64,000 nucleotides of DNA from Blautia pseudococcoides (GTDB lineage: Bacteria; Bacillota; Clostridia; Lachnospirales; Lachnospiraceae). Within the stretch, counting starts at the first letter, position 1. Each line of letters starts with the position of its first letter. The translations under genes and the position numbers were made by a program. Below are positions 60,769-64,000 of this stretch, in pieces. Below the pieces are notes generated by a model. The model was not told where the DNA came from. It saw only the letters and a list, made by a program, of their open reading frames with translations, and did no database searches. Where the stretch lies: assembly GCF_001689125.2 (NCBI RefSeq), contig NZ_CP015405.2:1269001-1333000 (forward strand). The letters are read 5' to 3'.

Positions 60769-60943
60769 GGAGAGGTGGGGGGAAGGGAGCTGTGTCAGCG
60801 AGGTTAAGTGGAGGAGCCTGTGAGATCCACCGATTACGGAGACTTGGCGCGAACCCGCTGGTGAGCGTCTTAGTCGCAGTTATCGGTTAGCTCACTGGTT
60901 CCGGAACGTCGAGCGGACACAGCCCCCTTCCCCCCACCTCTCC
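60769..60943 (-). repeat. Long-hairpin intergenic element, copy 3 (inverted)
   Basis: Arms 60769-60796 (starts GGAGAGGTGGGGGGAAGGGA) and 60916-60943 pair at 27 of 28 positions. Read on the minus strand, the core 60914-60854 begins GCTCGACGTTCC and contains GAGCTAACCGAT, CTAAGACGCTC and ATCGGTGGATCTCAC, closely matching copy 1 and, in part, copy 2. GTGAG and CCGAT pair with ATCGG and CTCAC inside. Confidence 0.85.
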
Positions 60944-60996
60944 GTCCGTGAGCCACCCCAAAAAAAAACAAGTAAAAAAAACCACCCTCCTATCCC

Positions 60997-61025
60997 TTGC
61001 CAATCAGGGGAGAATGTGACAAAAT
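60997..61025 (+). promoter_or_regulatory. Possible promoter of pepD
   Basis: TTGCCA (60997-61002), a 17-nt spacer and CAAAAT (61020-61025). The -10 is weak. Confidence 0.35.
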
Positions 61026-61064
61026 AGAAGACAGCAGAGGAATAAAATTACAGGAGGAATTGAT

Positions 61065-62513
61065 ATGTCAGTATTAGAGAATCTGAAACCGGAAAGAGTT
61101 TTTCATTATTTTGAGGAGATTACAAAAATTCCCCATGGCTCTGGGAATACGCAGGGGATCAGTGATTATCTTGCGGATTTTGCCAAGGCGCATGGACTTC
61201 GTTATATTCAGGATGAAAGCGGGAATGTGATCATATTTAAGGAGGCTGCCGGCGGATATGAGAATGCTCCGGCGGTGATTCTGCAGGGACATGTGGATAT
61301 GGTCTGTGAGAAGCTTCCAAACAGTACCCATGATTTTACAAAAGACCCGCTCACACTTTTTGTTGAGGGGGATGTGATACATGCGGACGGCACTACGCTG
61401 GGTGGTGATAACGGGATTGCTGTAGCCTATGAGCTGGCTATTTTGGAGGATGATAAACTGCAGCATCCGGCCATTGAGGCTGTGTTTACCGTGGATGAGG
61501 AGATTGGACTTTTGGGAGCATCTGCTCTGGATACGACTTCCATGAAAGGGAAGTATCTGATCAATCTGGACTCTGAGGAGGAGGGGATTCTCTGGGCAGG
61601 CTGTGCGGGCGGTATGACAAGTATTAGTGAGCTGCCTGTAAAGTATCAGGAGAGAACAGGGATTTGCTATGATATTAAGGTGGATGGACTTCTGGGCGGC
61701 CACTCCGGGGCAGAGATTGATAAAATAAGGGCAAACGCCACACTGCTTATGGCAAGGTTTCTCCATGAGTTCAGAGAGTATGGGGAGTTTGGACTTATTT
61801 CCCTAAATGGCGGACAAAAGGATAATGCGATTCCCCGTCAGGCACAGGCTTCTGTACTGGTGGAAGCAGAAGATGGGGAAAGGCTGGTAAGCTATGCCGA
61901 AGAATTTACGCAGATGCTCAGAAAAGAATATACAGGTACGGATGAGGGAATCACGGTGACGGCTGCGTGTAAGGGCGAGAAGAGCGCACAGGTGCTTCAC
62001 CCTGTAAGCCAGGAAAAAGTCATCTTCTTCCTTGTAAACTATCCAAACGGTATTCAGAAGATGTGCGGATTTATTGAGGGACTTGTGGAGACATCCTGCA
62101 ATGTGGGTGTTACCAGACTGACGGAGGCGTGTTTGACCTGCTCCGCCAGTGTGAGAAGCTCCGCAGGTTCAGCGAAAAAAGCACTGGGTCAGAAAATACA
62201 GTATCTGACGGAATTTTTAGGCGGTGAGTATCATGTGGAAGGGGATTATCCTTCCTGGGAGTATCGTCAGGATTCTGTTCTGCGTCCGCTGATGGTCCAG
62301 GTTTACAAAGAAATGTTTCAGGAGGAGCCTGCTGTACAGGTGATCCATGCGGGTCTGGAATGCGGATTGTTCTACGAGAAGATTCCGGGACTTGACTGTA
62401 TTTCCATAGGACCGGATATGAAGGATATCCATACTTCTGAGGAGACACTTTCCATCTCCTCCACAGCCAGAGTCTATGAATATCTGCTGGAAGTATTAAA
62501 AAGATTGAAATGA
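61065..62513 (+). CDS. pepD: Aminoacyl-histidine dipeptidase (M20 family, PepD)
   Basis: A 482-aa cytosolic zinc dipeptidase that cleaves Xaa-His and related dipeptides. The N-terminal signature is VFHYFEEITKIPHGSGNT. Metal ligands are in ILQGHVDMVCE (His, Asp), LGGDNGIA (bridging Asp), TVDEEIGLLGA (catalytic Glu pair), NLDSEEEG and a late HAGLECG. A lid/dimerisation domain interrupts the catalytic domain (about 185-380). AGGAGGAAT precedes the ATG. The stop overlaps the first bases of palindromic copy E. Confidence 0.95.
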   Translation: MSVLENLKPERVFHYFEEITKIPHGSGNTQGISDYLADFAKAHGLRYIQDESGNVIIFKEAAGGYENAPAVILQGHVDMVCEKLPNSTHDFTKDPLTLFVEGDVIHADGTTLGGDNGIAVAYELAILEDDKLQHPAIEAVFTVDEEIGLLGASALDTTSMKGKYLINLDSEEEGILWAGCAGGMTSISELPVKYQERTGICYDIKVDGLLGGHSGAEIDKIRANATLLMARFLHEFREYGEFGLISLNGGQKDNAIPRQAQASVLVEAEDGERLVSYAEEFTQMLRKEYTGTDEGITVTAACKGEKSAQVLHPVSQEKVIFFLVNYPNGIQKMCGFIEGLVETSCNVGVTRLTEACLTCSASVRSSAGSAKKALGQKIQYLTEFLGGEYHVEGDYPSWEYRQDSVLRPLMVQVYKEMFQEEPAVQVIHAGLECGLFYEKIPGLDCISIGPDMKDIHTSEETLSISSTARVYEYLLEVLKRLK

Positions 62514-62547
62514 TAGAAAGCACGCTCCGCGAACTTTCTATTGTCAT
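62511..62547. repeat. Short palindromic repeat, copy E
   Basis: TGATAGAAAG and CTTTCTATTGTCA form the arms, with CACGCTCCGCGAA as loop. Its reverse complement aligns with copy A and its forward strand with copies B, C and D. It begins on the pepD stop codon. Confidence 0.75.
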
Positions 62548-62673
62548 AAATAATTGAAATAATTGGAATATTTTCCCCTGTCTGTTCATAAAATGATATG
62601 TACGGGTAAGAGCGGGCTTTTTTATGCTCTGGTACAGGCACAGCCGAATTTTATGTCAGATGGGGGAATTTTT

Positions 62674-63342
62674 GTGCGGAAATGGATACTGTTTTTTCTG
62701 ATTTTGGTGTTTGCAGATGTTTTTGCCATCAGTTCCCTGAAAGAACATGTTTCCCTGGAAACCCTGCGGGAAGCCGGGATTCCTGTTCAGGAGATGGAGA
62801 AAGCAGGTATGTCTTCTGAGGAGATGGAACTTTTTCTGCCTTTTTGGCAGGATATGGAGTATTTTCCTCTTGCCGTTTGCCCTGTGGAAAAGGAAGATCC
62901 GTTTTCTTTTGCGGATACCTGGATGGAGGAGCGGAATTATGGGGGAAAACGGAAACATGAAGGCTGCGATATTTTCGGTAAAGCAATGCTTTCCGGGTAT
63001 TACCCTGTCATCAGTGTCACAGACGGAACTGTGGAGAAGGTGGGATGGCTCCCCTTGGGAGGCTGGAGGATTGGAATCCGAAGTCCGGGAGGAGGCTATT
63101 TTTATTATGCCCATCTGAGTGGTTACGGCAGGGAATTTCGGGAGGGGGAAGCTGTGAAAGCAGGAGAGCTTCTGGGGTTTCTGGGTGACAGCGGATATGG
63201 TGAAGAGGGGACACGCGGGAAGTTTGCACCCCATTTACATATGGGATTATACGTGAGATACGGTAGTGAGGAGGAATATGCCTTAAATCCGTATCCTGTG
63301 CTTGTATACCTGAAGAATCATACAAAGGAGATAAGTTACTGA
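62674..63342 (+). CDS. M23-family peptidase (LytM domain), membrane anchored
   Basis: A 222-aa cell-wall endopeptidase-like protein. I chose the GTG at 62674 (VRKWILFFLIL), 6 nt after GGGGGAA; an ATG at 62653 has no ribosome site and the frame opens earlier still. One N-terminal helix (WILFFLILVFADVFAI) anchors it outside. Residues about 90-215 are the M23 domain: HEGCDIF (HxxxD zinc ligands) and HLHMGL (HxH). GGWRIGIRSPGGGYFYYAHLS lies between. All zinc ligands are present, so it may be active; many spore M23 proteins (SpoIIQ/SpoIVFA type) look alike, and a sporulation role is possible. Confidence 0.85.
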   Translation: MRKWILFFLILVFADVFAISSLKEHVSLETLREAGIPVQEMEKAGMSSEEMELFLPFWQDMEYFPLAVCPVEKEDPFSFADTWMEERNYGGKRKHEGCDIFGKAMLSGYYPVISVTDGTVEKVGWLPLGGWRIGIRSPGGGYFYYAHLSGYGREFREGEAVKAGELLGFLGDSGYGEEGTRGKFAPHLHMGLYVRYGSEEEYALNPYPVLVYLKNHTKEISY

Positions 63343-63529
63343 ATTTCTATGGTGAGAGCTATGGAAATATGCTATACTTAATATACCTTACGCGAAAACC
63401 AGGCCGTTATAGGGAAATCAAAGCGCGCGGCTCTGGATACCCATTCGGGCACCCCGCAAATTGTGCCGCAAAAGATGCGGCTGCGATCAGGGACAGAAAA
63501 ACAGGCGCACTGGTAAGGAGTAATGTCTT
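63343..63529 (+). other. Leader region of the alarmone synthetase gene
   Basis: A TATACT at 63373-63378 has only a poor -35 (TGGTGA). After it the sequence turns GC-rich and can form short stems (TGCCGCAAAAGATGCGGC near 63466-63483). A 64-codon frame (63369-63560) lacks a ribosome site. A structured 5' leader is possible. Confidence 0.35.
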
Positions 63530-64000
63530 ATGGAGATACATTTATGGCGTGAACTGCTGATTCCGTATGAACTTGCTGTCAAAGAGCTGGTTATCAAATT
63601 TAACCATCTGAAGAAGGAGCACAAAGAAAAGGACCTGTACTCCCCCATCGAGCAAGTAAGCGGAAGAGTCAAAACAATTAACAGTATTCTGGAGAAAATG
63701 CAGAGAAAAAATATATCCTGGGCAGACCTGGAGGAGAAGGTGGAAGATATCGCCGGCATCCGGGTCATCTGCCAGTTTTATGAAGATATTGAAAAAGTAG
63801 CAGAGATAATAAGAAAGCGCCGGGATATGCAGGTGGTGGAGGAGAAGGATTATCTCACACACATGAAAGAGAGTGGATACAGAAGCTATCATATGATCGT
63901 TCTGTATCATGTGGAGACTTTAGACGGCCCAAAAGAGATCAGGGCTGAGATTCAGATCCGTACCCTTGCCATGAATTTCTGGGCAACCATTGAACATTCC
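63530..64000 (+). CDS. Small alarmone synthetase (RelQ/YjbM-like GTP pyrophosphokinase), cut by window end
   Basis: The first 157 codons of a RelA/SpoT-type (p)ppGpp synthetase. ATG 63530 is 9 nt after AAGGAG. It has no hydrolase domain: the protein starts directly with MEIHLWRELLIPYELAVKEL, as in RelQ. Synthetase motifs are VEDIAGIRVICQFYEDI (Mg/ATP-binding Asp), KESGYRSYHMIV (G-loop, Tyr stacking on GTP) and EIQIRTLAMNFWATIEHS. The C-terminal ~60-100 residues lie beyond the window. It makes the stringent-response nucleotide under stress; Firmicute RelQ forms tetramers. Confidence 0.93.
   Translation, partial: MEIHLWRELLIPYELAVKELVIKFNHLKKEHKEKDLYSPIEQVSGRVKTINSILEKMQRKNISWADLEEKVEDIAGIRVICQFYEDIEKVAEIIRKRRDMQVVEEKDYLTHMKESGYRSYHMIVLYHVETLDGPKEIRAEIQIRTLAMNFWATIEHS

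Noticed and set aside
63369..63560. 64-codon frame before the alarmone synthetase
   Set aside because: No ribosome site, overlaps the start of the synthetase gene, and lies where a leader RNA is expected.

Overview
The window comes from a low-to-moderate GC, endospore-forming, strictly anaerobic Firmicute, most likely a Lachnospiraceae acetogen close to Blautia. This is inferred from gene content, not from a database search: a CO dehydrogenase module, an Rnf complex, a Na+-pump decarboxylase cluster, spore genes (alpha/beta SASP, GerW, YlbJ) and T-box leaders. Most genes are on the + strand, in compact operons with strong AGGAGG ribosome sites. I saw no tRNA, rRNA, CRISPR array, prophage or intact insertion sequence.

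Layout. 0-3.8 kb: cooS-cooF-flavoprotein (CO oxidation to NAD(P)). 3.8-5.5 kb: Tyr T-box and tyrS. 5.7-7.7 kb: two unrecognised proteins, one built from 21-bp coding repeats. 7.8-14.7 kb: Trp T-box and a complete trpE-GD-C-F-B-A operon. 14.9-20.4 kb: a five-gene biotin-dependent Na+-pump cluster with two different carboxyltransferases, preceded by a leader with a hairpin and a 16-codon ORF. 21-25.9 kb: RpiR regulator, HI0933 flavoprotein, cmk, ispH, S1-domain protein. 26-27.1 kb (minus): YprB-like nuclease. 27.2-34.2 kb: CmpB-family membrane protein, rnfCDGEAB and apbE. 34.4-42.7 kb: NusG_II protein, Gx transporter, ruvAB, zapA, U32 peptidase, FtsW/RodA and a class B PBP. 42.9-47.2 kb: Nudix, polyphosphate:AMP phosphotransferase, DUF2953, GerW and a 45-codon membrane peptide. 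47.2-55.8 kb: rpmB (minus), Asp23, YloV, recG and a giant FtsX permease. 55.8-59.97 kb: DUF6465 protein, SASP (minus), mgsA, rsmD, coaD, coiled-coil protein, ylbJ (minus). 60-61 kb: a gene-free repeat block. 61-64 kb: pepD, M23 peptidase and a small (p)ppGpp synthetase cut by the window end.

How the genes work together. CooS/CooF/flavoprotein can pass electrons from CO to NAD(P). Rnf interconverts ferredoxin and NADH while moving Na+ or H+, and ApbE flavinylates RnfD and RnfG. The decarboxylase cluster is a second likely Na+ exporter. Together they suggest an ion-gradient energy economy. The trp operon and tyrS are controlled by uncharged tRNA.

The least expected signals are non-coding. A family of three long-hairpin elements (34.2, 60.0 and 60.8 kb) shares a conserved core but has unrelated outer stems that still pair. 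A second family of short palindromes with AGAAAG/CTTTCT arms recurs at 8.1, 17.7, 18.9, 37.0 and 62.5 kb. A minisatellite of eleven ~31-bp units lies between two of the long hairpins.
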